Source: Enterobacter hormaechei ATCC 49162 | GTDB lineage: Bacteria; Pseudomonadota; Gammaproteobacteria; Enterobacterales; Enterobacteriaceae | DNA: 64,000 nucleotides | Direction: 5' to 3' | NCBI RefSeq assembly: GCF_001875655.1 | Contig: NZ_MKEQ01000002.1 | Span: 620,001 to 684,000 of the forward strand | Part shown: positions 8,443 to 17,137 of the stretch, in pieces | How positions within the stretch are numbered: position 1 is the stretch's first letter | Layout: the number at the start of each line of letters is the position of its first letter | The notes under the pieces: generated by a model | The model's input: only the letters and a program-made list of their open reading frames with translations | What the model was told of the DNA's origin: nothing | Databases searched by the model: none | Program-made: the position numbers and the translations under genes

Positions 8443-9325
8443 TTTTGCCTCCTTTATCGGCGGAGTAGAACACCCAGTATTTCGACGACTTAAAGGCGAT
8501 ACCGGCGAAGACGGCCACCACCAGGAACAGGACCCACGCCAGCGCCGCGCCATAGCCCATATCGAAATACTTAAACGCGGTGTCGTAGATGTAGAGCGAG
8601 AACAGGTAAGTCGAATAGGTTGGCCCGCCGCCGGTAATCACGTACGGCCCGGTAAATTCCTGGAACGCCTGCGTGGTCTGCATGATGAAGTTGAAGAAGA
8701 TCACCGGCGTAATCAGCGGCACGGTCACCTTCATGAACATCTGCCATTTCGATGCGCCATCGATCATCGCCGCTTCATACTGGGATTGCGGTACGTTTTG
8801 CAGCGCGGCCAGGAAGATGACCATCGCGGAACCGAACTGCCAGACGCGCAGCAGGGTAACGGACATCAGCGCCAGCGACGGTTCACCCAGCCAGTTCACC
8901 GGGTCAAAGCCAAATACGCCGATAAAGCTGTTCAGCAGACCATCGATGGCAAATAAGGCGCGCCACAGGACGGCAATGGCGACGGAGCTGCCGAGGATCG
9001 ACGGAATATAGTAGGCAGTTCGGAAAAAGCCGATGCCGCGTAATTTAAAGTTCAGGACAAAGGCAATGCCTAATGCAAAGGCGAGCTTTAACGGGATGGT
9101 TAAAAATACATAGGCAAAGGTCACGCCCATGGATTTCCAGAAGAGCGTGTCTTCGGTAAACATGTAGCGATAGTTTTCGATGCCGTTAAACACCGGCGGA
9201 CTCATCAAATCGTAATCCGTAAAGCTGAGGAAAAACGATGAGACGAAGGGGAATGCCGTAAAGAGTATCAGCCCGATAATGTAGGGTGATATCCATGCGA
9301 GCCCCAGCAGCTTGTTTTCATTCAT
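8435..9325 (-). CDS. togM: Oligogalacturonide ABC transporter, inner-membrane permease
   Basis: MalF-type permease of 296 residues with six predicted membrane segments. The EAA loop YEAAMIDGASKWQMFMKV lies near residue 190. It is first in the togMNAB operon. Its upstream region, shared with the divergent fepE gene, contains two KdgR-like boxes (9532-9550 and 9608-9626), which ties the operon to the pectin regulon. Substrate is inferred from neighbours and family. Confidence 0.9.
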   Translation of the reverse strand: MNENKLLGLAWISPYIIGLILFTAFPFVSSFFLSFTDYDLMSPPVFNGIENYRYMFTEDTLFWKSMGVTFAYVFLTIPLKLAFALGIAFVLNFKLRGIGFFRTAYYIPSILGSSVAIAVLWRALFAIDGLLNSFIGVFGFDPVNWLGEPSLALMSVTLLRVWQFGSAMVIFLAALQNVPQSQYEAAMIDGASKWQMFMKVTVPLITPVIFFNFIMQTTQAFQEFTGPYVITGGGPTYSTYLFSLYIYDTAFKYFDMGYGAALAWVLFLVVAVFAGIAFKSSKYWVFYSADKGGKNG

Positions 9326-9531
9326 ACATACCTACCTGGCAATCAATGGTTTAATACGAAATCTGCTTTGTTACATTTTCCCAGGCCTGCAATACGCGGC
9401 ATGAGAGCTGAAATTCAGGGTGCAACGTCTGGCAACGGCAAAAACCTGCGTTTGTTTTTTAACGCTTTTTTGTCTTTCTTCCTGCTATAAGTGCTTTTGA
9501 TTTCAAAAGAGATGAACCGGCGTTCTTGGAT

Positions 9532-9550
9532 ACTAAAACATCGTTTTATT
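9532..9550. promoter_or_regulatory. KdgR-like operator, tog side
   Basis: ACTAAAACATCGTTTTATT, with the near-palindromic core TAAAACATCGTTTTA, fits the KdgR consensus at 15 of 19 positions. It lies about 207 bases upstream of togM. Confidence 0.7.
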
Positions 9551-9607
9551 TTATATTATTGCGATTTATTTCTGCGTCATTCGCTTAATGGTGGAAATGT
9601 GATCAGC

Positions 9608-9626
9608 GTCGAAACGCTGTTTCAAT
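9608..9626. promoter_or_regulatory. KdgR-like operator between tog and fepE
   Basis: GTCGAAACGCTGTTTCAAT keeps the GAAAC...GTTTC symmetric core. It lies about 76 bases from the first box in the same intergenic region and could act on togM, fepE or both. Confidence 0.65.
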
Positions 9627-9870
9627 ATAGTGAGGGAGGTGGCATTTTTGACTTTTCACGAACGTTCGCCGCGGGCCATGAGGAAGAGATAACGAAGCAA
9701 AAGGGGAGCGGGAATAAGAATAGTCACGCAGCGTGGCTAACTACCAGATCTGATAGCAGGTCTACAGATGTACCAATTCGCCATTCAGATAATTCTTACA
9801 TTCTTGTATGATTTGTTACACCGGAACCAGTCAGGCAGAATTTCACTGCATCCTTAAAAGAAGAACAGTT

Positions 9871-11007
9871 ATGTCAGCGATGGATTTCAAAAAACATACG
9901 GATCTCAACTTTCCTCACTATGCTCCCCCGGCGGTCAGCGCTAAAGAAATAGATCTTCTGGGTCTGCTGGACGTCCTGCTGGCAGCCAAAAAACGCATCA
10001 TCACCATTGTCTTTGCCTTTGCACTGGTCGGCCTGGCAATCGCCTTCCTGATACCGCAAAAATGGACCAGTAAAGCCGTCATTACGCCCGCGGAACAGAC
10101 GCAGTGGAGTTCGCTGCGCCAGATGATGGTGGCGCTACAGGTGCTTGACGTCGACGTGAAAATTACACGGGCGGATGTGTTTAATCTGTTTATCAAAAAG
10201 TTTCAGTCCCAGTCCCTGCTTGAAGAGTACATGAAGAGTTCACCTTACGTGATGGCTCAGCTCGATGGCGCCGAGGTTGACCCGCTGGAGCTGCATCGCG
10301 CGGTAGTCAATATTGCCGAAAAGATGAAGGCTATTGATAACACGCAGGAAAAAAATGCTGATAAAGCGCCGTATCTCTCCTGGACATTAAGCTTCACTGC
10401 CCCAACGGCAGAGGACGCGCAGAAAGTGTTGAACGGTTACATTCAGTACATCTCCCGCATCGTTGAGCAGGAGACCATGCAGAACATTCGTGACCAGCTG
10501 ATCCTGAGAACCAAAACGGTACAGCAGCAGCTGGAGCTGGATCGGGTTCGTCTGACCAATATCCACAATACCAACCTGCAACGCCTGAACTACTCGCTGG
10601 AAGTGGCGAACGCGGCGGGGATCAAAAAGCCGGTCTACAGCAATGGACAGGCGGTGAAAGACGATCCGGATTATTCCGTTGCCCTCGGTGCGGACGGGAT
10701 TGCGCAGAAATTGCAGATTGAAAAAAATCTCAAGGACGTTTCTGAGCTGAACGCCGATTTCCAGAACCGCGAATACTATCTGGCACAGCTGCAAAAACTC
10801 TCCTTCGAAGATGTGAGCCTGGAGCCGTTCAAATACCAGCTCTCGCCTTCCATGCCGGTGAAAAAAGATGGCCCGGGCAAAGCCCTGATCGTGCTGCTGG
10901 CGTGTATTTTGGGTGGACTGTTTGCCTGCGGCAGCGTGCTGCTGCGCGAGGCAATGAGCACCCGCAACCCGCTGCCGGAACAACTTCCTGAGCCGGTTAC
11001 GGAATAA
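9871..11007 (+). CDS. fepE: LPS O-antigen chain-length regulator, Wzz family
   Basis: Inner-membrane polysaccharide co-polymerase that sets very long O-antigen chains in Salmonella. The 378-residue product matches E. coli FepE strongly from AAKKRIITIVFAFALVGL (first membrane helix, about residues 35-60) to the C-terminus. YSNGQAVKDDP and FKYQLSPSMPVKKDGPGKA precede the second helix (about 340-365). Between them is the long, partly coiled-coil periplasmic domain. The ATG at 9871 matches the E. coli start; its ribosome site is weak, and ATG 9880 is the alternative. In E. coli fepE lies within the enterobactin fep cluster; here it stands alone beside tog and kdgF. Confidence 0.93.
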   Translation: MSAMDFKKHTDLNFPHYAPPAVSAKEIDLLGLLDVLLAAKKRIITIVFAFALVGLAIAFLIPQKWTSKAVITPAEQTQWSSLRQMMVALQVLDVDVKITRADVFNLFIKKFQSQSLLEEYMKSSPYVMAQLDGAEVDPLELHRAVVNIAEKMKAIDNTQEKNADKAPYLSWTLSFTAPTAEDAQKVLNGYIQYISRIVEQETMQNIRDQLILRTKTVQQQLELDRVRLTNIHNTNLQRLNYSLEVANAAGIKKPVYSNGQAVKDDPDYSVALGADGIAQKLQIEKNLKDVSELNADFQNREYYLAQLQKLSFEDVSLEPFKYQLSPSMPVKKDGPGKALIVLLACILGGLFACGSVLLREAMSTRNPLPEQLPEPVTE

Positions 11008-11016
11008 CAGCAAATA

Positions 11017-11043
11017 AAGGCGCTCAGATGAGCGCCTTTTTTT
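11017..11043. terminator. Bidirectional terminator, fepE and kdgF
   Basis: Perfect stem GGCGCTCA/TGAGCGCC (11019-11036) with a two-base loop. A residues precede it and seven T residues follow, so it can end transcription of fepE and, on the other strand, kdgF. Confidence 0.92.
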
Positions 11044-11365
11044 ATTTCAGGAAGTCTTCGCGTATCGGCGTAAAGGTATCCAGCAGGGTACCGGGTTTCA
11101 GGCAAACGCAGCCGTGCATCACGTGTGGCGCTTTGTAGAGGGTGTCGCCCGCCGTCACCACATGCTTCTCCTCGCCAATGGTGAACTCAAATTCCCCCGA
11201 GAGAACGTAGGTAAGCTGCTCATGCGGATGGTTATGCATCGGGCCAATCGCGCCTTGCTCAAAATTCACTTCAACCGCCATCATCCTGCCGTCGTGCGCC
11301 AGAATACGACGCGTCACGCCATTGCCCAGATCCTCAAGCGTGGTCTCTTTATGGAAAATAAACAT
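11042..11365 (-). CDS. kdgF: Unsaturated-uronate-converting cupin KdgF
   Basis: Small cupin of 107 residues. KdgF proteins convert 4,5-unsaturated galacturonate or mannuronate monomers to the linear ketouronate, the step between Ogl and KduI. The metal-binding set HNHPHEQ (first cupin motif, residues 41-47) and a later His in APHVMHG are present. It has its own KdgR-like box 18 bases upstream of its ATG. Convergent with fepE through a shared terminator. Confidence 0.9.
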   Translation of the reverse strand: MFIFHKETTLEDLGNGVTRRILAHDGRMMAVEVNFEQGAIGPMHNHPHEQLTYVLSGEFEFTIGEEKHVVTAGDTLYKAPHVMHGCVCLKPGTLLDTFTPIREDFLK

Positions 11366-11383
11366 ATTTTCGCCCTGTTATGT

Positions 11384-11402
11384 AATGAAACATTGTTTCA
11401 AT
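11384..11402. promoter_or_regulatory. KdgR-like operator at kdgF
   Basis: AATGAAACATTGTTTCAAT, the best match in the window to the KdgR consensus. It lies 18 bases upstream of the kdgF ATG, so it would control kdgF. The divergent ygeA starts 98 bases away on the other side. Confidence 0.9.
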
Positions 11403-11500
11403 TAACTTATCTCACCCGCAGCGAAAAGGAAACGTCTGGCCAAATAACTGGAAAGGCGATCACAAGTTTGCTTCACTGGGTGAAACGCACAGGAGGAAAG

Positions 11501-12193
11501 ATGAAAACGATCGGTCTGTTAGGGGGCATGAGCTGGGAATCAACGATCCCGTACTACCGCCTGATTAATGAAGGCGTCAAACAGCGTCTGGGCGGTCTGC
11601 ATTCGGCCAGCCTGCTGCTGCACAGCGTGGATTTCCATGAGATAGAAGCCTGCCAGTCGGGCGGGGAGTGGGACAAAGCCGGGCAGATGCTGGCGGACGC
11701 CGCGCTTGGGCTGGAGCGCGCGGGCGCGCAGGGAATTTTGCTGTGTACCAACACCATGCATAAGGTGGCGTCACACATTGAAGACCGCTGTTCGCTGCCG
11801 TTTTTACATATCGCGGATGCCACCGGGCGTGCCATTCGTGCCACCGGCATGACGCGCGTGGCGCTGCTGGGGACGCGCTACACCATGGAGCAGGATTTTT
11901 ACCGTGGACGGCTGAGCAGTCAGTTTGGTATTGAAAGCCTGATCCCGGATGAGGCTGACCGGGCGCGCATTAATCAGATTATTTTTGATGAACTGTGCCT
12001 GGGCACCTTCAGCGAAACGTCGCGCGCCTGGTACGTCAGTGTGATTGAGAAACTGGCGCAGCAGGGGGCGGAAGGGGTCATCTTCGGCTGTACCGAAATT
12101 GGCCTACTGGTGCCGACAGACCAAAGCCCGATACCGGTCTTCGATACCGCCGCCATCCATGCCGCGGATGCGGTGGAGTTTATGCTGTCATAG
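11501..12193 (+). CDS. ygeA: Broad-specificity amino acid racemase
   Basis: Asp/Glu racemase family enzyme, PLP-independent, 230 residues like E. coli YgeA, which racemises homoserine and other amino acids in vitro. The two catalytic cysteines are expected in LLCTNTMHK (near residue 83) and FGCTEIGLL (near residue 197). The start is the ATG at 11501, preceded by AGGAGG. The open frame runs upstream to 11114 through the kdgF gene, and that part is rejected. It is convergent with lysR and overlaps its end by six bases. Confidence 0.93.
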   Translation: MKTIGLLGGMSWESTIPYYRLINEGVKQRLGGLHSASLLLHSVDFHEIEACQSGGEWDKAGQMLADAALGLERAGAQGILLCTNTMHKVASHIEDRCSLPFLHIADATGRAIRATGMTRVALLGTRYTMEQDFYRGRLSSQFGIESLIPDEADRARINQIIFDELCLGTFSETSRAWYVSVIEKLAQQGAEGVIFGCTEIGLLVPTDQSPIPVFDTAAIHAADAVEFMLS

Positions 12194-13114
12194 GGGTTTT
12201 TGCAGGTCAGGTAAGCGAAGCGCCACCTGACGCGCGTGCGCAATCAGGTGTTCGCTAAACGCATCAACCAGCGCTGAGGCGGGCCGGTGCAGGGGGCGGA
12301 TCAGGCTCACGGTAAAAGGAACGGAAACGCTGAAACGGCGCAGGACCACGCCGCTGCTGGCGTAGTCCATGGCCGTGAGCGGGTTCACCACCGAAATCCC
12401 CACGCCCGCGCGCACCATCGCGCAGATTGACGCCGCACTGTGCGTTTCCACCACCATCCGCCGCTTCACCTGATGTTCGGCAAACAGGCCATCCAGAAGC
12501 TGTCTGTAGCTGTCGGTCTGCGACAGGCTGATATAGTTCTCACCGTGAAAATCCGCCGGGGTCAGCACCGCTTTGTGGGCAAGCGGGTGGCTGGCAGGCA
12601 GCACGCAGACCTCATCCAGCGACAGCAGCTCCGTGCGTTCCGTCCCCGCTGGCGTGACGAGGGTTTCGGTCAGACCCAGATCGTGGCGCTGAGCCGAAAG
12701 CCACTCCTCCAGCAGCGGCGACTCCTGCGGCACGATGGTCAGGCTGACCTCCGGATAGCGGGCCAGAAACGGCTGTAGCAGCACCGGCAGGAATGACTGG
12801 GAAAAGACCGGCAGGCAGACAATGGACAGCTCGCCCTGGCGAAACTCCCTCAGGCTCTCCGCCGCGCTCACGATCCTGTCCAGCCCGTACCAGGAGCGCT
12901 GAACCTCCTCAAACAGACGTAGACCCTGCACCGTCGGATGCAGCCTGCCGCGGGTGCGTTCAAACAGCTTCAGCCCCAGCACTTTCTCAAAGCGTGCCAG
13001 CTCGCGGCTGACCGTCGGCTGCGAGGTGTGCAGCATGTGCGCGGCTTCTGTGAGATTGCCGGTGGTCATCACCGCATGAAAAATCTCGATATGGCGTAGG
13101 TTAACGGCGGGCAT
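12188..13114 (-). CDS. lysR: LysR transcriptional activator of lysA
   Basis: Founding member of the LysR family, activating lysA when lysine is limiting. It has 308 residues: an N-terminal winged helix-turn-helix ([25 protein letters not shown], about residues 18-42) and a periplasmic-binding-protein-like effector domain for diaminopimelate. It is divergent from lysA with 121 bases between starts, the usual arrangement for shared regulation. Confidence 0.96.
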   Translation of the reverse strand: MPAVNLRHIEIFHAVMTTGNLTEAAHMLHTSQPTVSRELARFEKVLGLKLFERTRGRLHPTVQGLRLFEEVQRSWYGLDRIVSAAESLREFRQGELSIVCLPVFSQSFLPVLLQPFLARYPEVSLTIVPQESPLLEEWLSAQRHDLGLTETLVTPAGTERTELLSLDEVCVLPASHPLAHKAVLTPADFHGENYISLSQTDSYRQLLDGLFAEHQVKRRMVVETHSAASICAMVRAGVGISVVNPLTAMDYASSGVVLRRFSVSVPFTVSLIRPLHRPASALVDAFSEHLIAHARQVALRLPDLQKPL

Positions 13115-13235
13115 AGGGCACCTGGTGGCTGAGCGTTATCCATATCATTTTTGCATAGACTCACGATAAAACGATATTTTTTATTCTCTTCAGGCTATGG
13201 CGTAATGATAAAAAAACAGCTTTCCGGAGATGACC

Positions 13236-14498
13236 ATGCCACGCCCACTCAACCAGACCGAGACCGATTTGAACGCCGATAACCTGCTGCGCCTGCCTGC
13301 CGAATTTGGCTGCCCGGTGTGGGTCTACGATGCGCAGATTGTCCGCGAGAAGATCGCCGCGCTGCATCAGTTTGACGTGGTGCGTTTTGCGCAAAAGGCC
13401 TGTTCCAATATTCATATCCTGCGCCTGATGCGCGAGCAGGGCGTGAAGGTTGACTCGGTATCGCTGGGGGAAATCGAACGTGCGCTGGCGGCCGGGTTTG
13501 ATCCTAAAGCCGACAGCGACGCGATTGTTTTCACCGCTGACCTGATAGACGACGCCACGCTGGCGCGCGTGCACGAGCTGCAAATCCCGGTCAATGCCGG
13601 TTCGGTGGATATGCTGGAGCAGCTTGGTCAGGTTTCCCCGGGCCATCGCGTCTGGCTGCGCATCAACCCGGGCTTTGGTCACGGCCACAGTCAAAAAACC
13701 AACACCGGCGGCGAAAACAGCAAGCACGGGATCTGGTATGCCGATATGCCTGCGGCGCTGGAGGTTTTACAACGCTACAACCTCAAGCTGGTGGGCATTC
13801 ACATGCATATCGGTTCCGGCGTGGATTATGGCCATCTTGAGCAGGTCTGTGGCGCAATGGTGCGTCAGGTTATCGATTTTGGTCAGGATCTGGAGGCGAT
13901 CTCCGCCGGGGGAGGGCTATCGATCCCCTACCGCGAAGGGGAAGAGGCGATCGACACGGATCACTACTATGGCCTGTGGAGCGCCGCGCGTGACAGCATC
14001 GCCGCCCATCTGGGCCATGCGGTGAAGCTGGAAATTGAGCCGGGTCGTTTCCTGGTCGCCGAAGCTGGCGTGCTGGTGGCGCAGGTGCGGAGCGTGAAGG
14101 AGATGGGAAGCCGTCACTTTGTGCTGATTGATGCTGGCTTCAACGACCTGATGCGTCCGTCCATGTATGGCAGCTATCATCACATCACCGCGCTTGCCGC
14201 CGATGGCCGCGATCTGCTCAACGCCCCACGCATCGAGACCGTCGTTGCCGGGCCGCTGTGTGAATCCGGGGACGTCTTTACTCAACAGGAAGGCGGGAAA
14301 GTCGAAACCCGTTCGCTGCCAGAGGTAAAACCGGGAGATTATCTGATGCTGCATGATACCGGTGCGTACGGGGCGTCGATGTCTTCGAACTACAATAGCC
14401 GCCCGCTGCTGCCGGAAGTGCTGTTTGATAACGGCGTGGCGCGGCTGATTCGCCGTCGCCAGACCATTCAGGAGCTGCTGGCGTTAGAGCTGGTCTGA
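13236..14498 (+). CDS. lysA: Diaminopimelate decarboxylase
   Basis: PLP enzyme that decarboxylates meso-diaminopimelate to L-lysine, the last step of lysine synthesis. It has 420 residues, the E. coli length. The PLP lysine is in RFAQKACSN near residue 54. Other active-site motifs are HMHIGSGVDY, EPGRF and CESGDVF. The ATG at 13236 is preferred over the in-frame ATG at 13230 because GGAG (13226-13229) is six bases from the former and touches the latter. Its end overlaps the following LacI-family gene by 31 bases, convergently. Confidence 0.97.
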   Translation: MPRPLNQTETDLNADNLLRLPAEFGCPVWVYDAQIVREKIAALHQFDVVRFAQKACSNIHILRLMREQGVKVDSVSLGEIERALAAGFDPKADSDAIVFTADLIDDATLARVHELQIPVNAGSVDMLEQLGQVSPGHRVWLRINPGFGHGHSQKTNTGGENSKHGIWYADMPAALEVLQRYNLKLVGIHMHIGSGVDYGHLEQVCGAMVRQVIDFGQDLEAISAGGGLSIPYREGEEAIDTDHYYGLWSAARDSIAAHLGHAVKLEIEPGRFLVAEAGVLVAQVRSVKEMGSRHFVLIDAGFNDLMRPSMYGSYHHITALAADGRDLLNAPRIETVVAGPLCESGDVFTQQEGGKVETRSLPEVKPGDYLMLHDTGAYGASMSSNYNSRPLLPEVLFDNGVARLIRRRQTIQELLALELV

Positions 14499-15505
14499 TT
14501 AAACCACGGGCCTGTTGTCACCGAATCGCGTAACACCAGCGTGCCGGTGAACGGCGGGATCGCCTCAACCGGCTGGTTTTTTGCCAGCCGGATCGCCTGG
14601 TCGATCGCCGTGACGATCATGCTGTCGATCGGCAGATACACCGACGACAGGGCAGGCTCCAGCCACTTTGCGCTGGGGGCATCGTCAAAACCAAACAGCG
14701 AAATATCCTGCGGGATCTTCAGCCCGGCCTGGTGTAATGCTTTGGAGGCGCCCAGGGCCATATCATCGTTACAGGCAAACAGGGCGCTGAACGGCGTCTT
14801 TTCCGCAATCAGCTCCTTGCACAGCTCGTAACCCCGCGTCATGCCCGCATCGCCGTACTTAATCCGCCGCTCATCGAGACGAATGCCGTGCTTCTCCAGC
14901 GCCTTACGGTAGCCCATCAGCCGCGCTTTGCCCGTCGGCGTGTGGATCGGGACGGTGATACAGGCGATCTCCCGGTGGCCCTGGCTTATCAGGTAATCCA
15001 CCGCTTTGAAGGCCGCGTCCTGCTGTTCAAAGAAGACGCAGCGATCCGCCGCCTGACTCACTTCACGGTTAATGATCACCAGCGGCGTCTGCACGCTGTT
15101 AATAAGCTTCAGGATCGTCTTTTCGCTCATGTAACGCGTGTACAGCACGATGGCGTCACACTTGCGGTCAGCAAGCATCTGCACCGCCTGTTCTTCCTGC
15201 TCAGGGGCATCGTGACCGTCGGTAACAATCAGTTGTTTACCGTGCGTTTCGGTCTGCCGCGACGCCTGCTGAAGCAAACGGCCAAAGTAAAAACCGTCGA
15301 ACGTCGAGACGACCAGACCAATGCTGTTGCTGGTCTGGTTAGCCAGCGAACGCGCGAGAAAATTCGGACGATAGCCCAGCTCCTCCATCGCACGAAATAC
15401 CTGCTGACGCGTGCTCTCTTTAACCTGACCTGTGCCGTTCAGCACGCGCGAAACGGTGGCCTTCGACACGCCCGCACGCAGTGAGACATCCAGCATTGTT
15501 GCCAT
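14468..15505 (-). CDS. LacI-family repressor, AscG-like
   Basis: 345-residue LacI/GalR-type repressor. The helix-turn-helix and hinge are at the N-terminus (MLDVSLRAGVSKATVSRVLN; hinge RPNFLARSLANQ), followed by a sugar-binding core with FGFDDAPSA. It resembles AscG and CasR-type regulators of beta-glucoside operons more than GalR. The ATG at 15505 is preceded by AGGA. It is divergent from the PTS EIIC gene and is probably its regulator; its inducer is unknown. It starts a module that separates lysA from galR compared with E. coli. Confidence 0.85.
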   Translation of the reverse strand: MATMLDVSLRAGVSKATVSRVLNGTGQVKESTRQQVFRAMEELGYRPNFLARSLANQTSNSIGLVVSTFDGFYFGRLLQQASRQTETHGKQLIVTDGHDAPEQEEQAVQMLADRKCDAIVLYTRYMSEKTILKLINSVQTPLVIINREVSQAADRCVFFEQQDAAFKAVDYLISQGHREIACITVPIHTPTGKARLMGYRKALEKHGIRLDERRIKYGDAGMTRGYELCKELIAEKTPFSALFACNDDMALGASKALHQAGLKIPQDISLFGFDDAPSAKWLEPALSSVYLPIDSMIVTAIDQAIRLAKNQPVEAIPPFTGTLVLRDSVTTGPWFNQTSSNASSS

Positions 15506-15642
15506 TCGAAATTCCTGTTTCCACGTAATGGTTCGCAGTTTAACACAGACCATCCGGCGCATAAGCGGCGTGGGAAGGGCAAAACCCCATAACGATCACG
15601 CTTTTCGGTAACGATCCTCGTCCGCGGGATAAATGGCTGTTA

Positions 15643-15654
15643 TTGGCATGCCAA
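15643..15654. promoter_or_regulatory. UxuR/ExuR-type operator, distal
   Basis: Perfect palindrome TTGGCATGCCAA in the context ATTGGCATGCCAAAAT, close to the UxuR/ExuR box AAATTGGTATACCAATTT. Its centre is 94 bases from the second copy. It would bind the GntR-family protein encoded at 18644. Confidence 0.6.
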
Positions 15655-15736
15655 AATAGTGATAAATCACAATCTGGAATACCTCTTACCTCGCTGAGAG
15701 CTTAATCACAGAATAAAACGCCTGCGGACGCTATTT

Positions 15737-15748
15737 TTGGCATACCAA
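15737..15748. promoter_or_regulatory. UxuR/ExuR-type operator, proximal
   Basis: TTGGCATACCAA, one base from a perfect palindrome and from the distal copy. It lies 57 bases before the EIIC start, where it could block transcription. Confidence 0.6.
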
Positions 15749-15804
15749 TAGTATCCGGCTGTCCATCTTATTCAATAAAAGCCCTTTTACTGAGGTATTA
15801 CCCT

Positions 15805-17130
15805 ATGGCATTTCAGGAAAAACTGATCGACGCTCTGGGCAGTTTTGCCACCACCTTCAACAGCTATCGCTATATCCAGGCGATCAAGTCTGCGTTTATT
15901 ACCTTAATGCCGGTCATCATTGTGGGGGCGTTCTCGGTACTGATCTCCAATATGGTGCTGGATCCAAAGAACGGTCTGGCGAGCTTTCAGTCCCTGTCGT
16001 TTCTCGCGGCGTTAAAGCCGATCACCAGCGCGCTCAACTATGCCACGCTGAACTTTCTCAACATCGGCGCGGTGTTTTTGATCGGTATTGAGCTGGGGCG
16101 TATAAACGGTATCAAGTCCCTGTTCCCCGGCCTGCTGGCGGTGATCTGCTTTATCTGCGTGACGCCGACCACGGTGGAAATGCTGGTGGACGGCGAGATG
16201 CACGTGGTGAAAGACGTGCTGCTGCGCCAGTTCTCGGATACCCGCAGCCTGTTCCTCGGTATGTTTATCGCTATCCTGTCGGTGGAGATCTACTGCTGGC
16301 TGGAAAACCGTAAAGGACTGAAAATCAGGATGCCGGACACGGTGCCGCCGAACGTCGCCGCGTCGTTCTCTGCACTGATCCCGGCCATTATCACCACTAC
16401 CGCCATCGCCACCTTTGGCTTCGTGTTTCATCAGGTGACCGGTATGTATCTTTACGACGCGGTTTACCAGGTGGTGCAACAGCCGCTGGAGCGCGTGGTG
16501 CAAAGCCTGCCGGGGATCCTGCTGCTGATGTTTGTCGCCCAGCTGTTCTGGGTGATTGGTATTCACGGCAACCAGATGATCAAGCCGATCCGCGAGCCGC
16601 TGCTGCTGGGGGCGATCACCGTTAACATGAGCGCCTTCGAGCAGGGCAAAGAGGTGCCAAACATCATCACCATGCCGTTCTGGGACGTCTATATGAGCAT
16701 CGGCGGCTCCGGCCTGACCATCGGCCTGCTGATAGCCGTCATGATTGCCACCAAACGTAAAGAGATGAAGGAGATCGCCAAACTCTCCATTGGCCCTGGC
16801 ATTTTTAACATCAACGAGCCGGTGATCTTCGGCATGCCAATCATGCTCAACCCGATCCTGGCTATCCCGTTCATCATCACGCCGCTGGTGACAGGCTCCA
16901 TAGGCTACTTTGCCACCGTGACCGGATTTGCCGGGAAAGCCGTGGTGATGGTGCCCTGGACCACGCCGCCGCTGATTAACGCCTGGCTGTCAACCGCGGG
17001 CTCCATGGGGGCGGTGATCACCCAGTTTATCTGCATCGTGACCGCGGTGATTATCTATCTGCCGTTTGTGAAGATCGCTTCACGCCGCGCAGAGCAGGCC
17101 GCACTGCAACAAGCCACCGATAACGCATGA
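15805..17130 (+). CDS. PTS lactose/cellobiose-type EIIC permease
   Basis: Membrane permease of the lactose/cellobiose PTS family, 441 residues with about ten hydrophobic segments. The family signature region GIFNINEPVIFGMPIMLNP lies near residues 331-349. It moves and helps phosphorylate a beta-glucoside or related disaccharide. No EIIA or EIIB gene lies beside it, so it must borrow these domains from elsewhere. The next gene starts seven bases after its stop and is a GH1 phospho-glycosidase, giving a transport-hydrolysis pair. Sugar specificity is unknown. Confidence 0.9.
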   Translation: MAFQEKLIDALGSFATTFNSYRYIQAIKSAFITLMPVIIVGAFSVLISNMVLDPKNGLASFQSLSFLAALKPITSALNYATLNFLNIGAVFLIGIELGRINGIKSLFPGLLAVICFICVTPTTVEMLVDGEMHVVKDVLLRQFSDTRSLFLGMFIAILSVEIYCWLENRKGLKIRMPDTVPPNVAASFSALIPAIITTTAIATFGFVFHQVTGMYLYDAVYQVVQQPLERVVQSLPGILLLMFVAQLFWVIGIHGNQMIKPIREPLLLGAITVNMSAFEQGKEVPNIITMPFWDVYMSIGGSGLTIGLLIAVMIATKRKEMKEIAKLSIGPGIFNINEPVIFGMPIMLNPILAIPFIITPLVTGSIGYFATVTGFAGKAVVMVPWTTPPLINAWLSTAGSMGAVITQFICIVTAVIIYLPFVKIASRRAEQAALQQATDNA

Positions 17131-17137
17131 GGACAGG

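Larger units (their letters stand above)
9326..9870. other. Intergenic region between togM and fepE
   Basis: 545 bases of A/T-rich DNA between divergent genes. It holds two KdgR-like boxes and probably both promoters. An open frame at 9491-9811 resembles no family known to me and spans the boxes, so it is not called. No clear RfaH ops element was found ahead of fepE. Confidence 0.6.

Noticed and set aside
9491..9811. Open frame of 106 codons between togM and fepE
   Set aside because: It spans two KdgR-like boxes and the expected promoters, has no recognisable family features, and lacks a good start site.
14468..15505. The LacI-family gene next to lysA as galR
   Set aside because: The true galR is at 19845-20867 by near identity to E. 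coli GalR; this protein is closer to AscG-type regulators.
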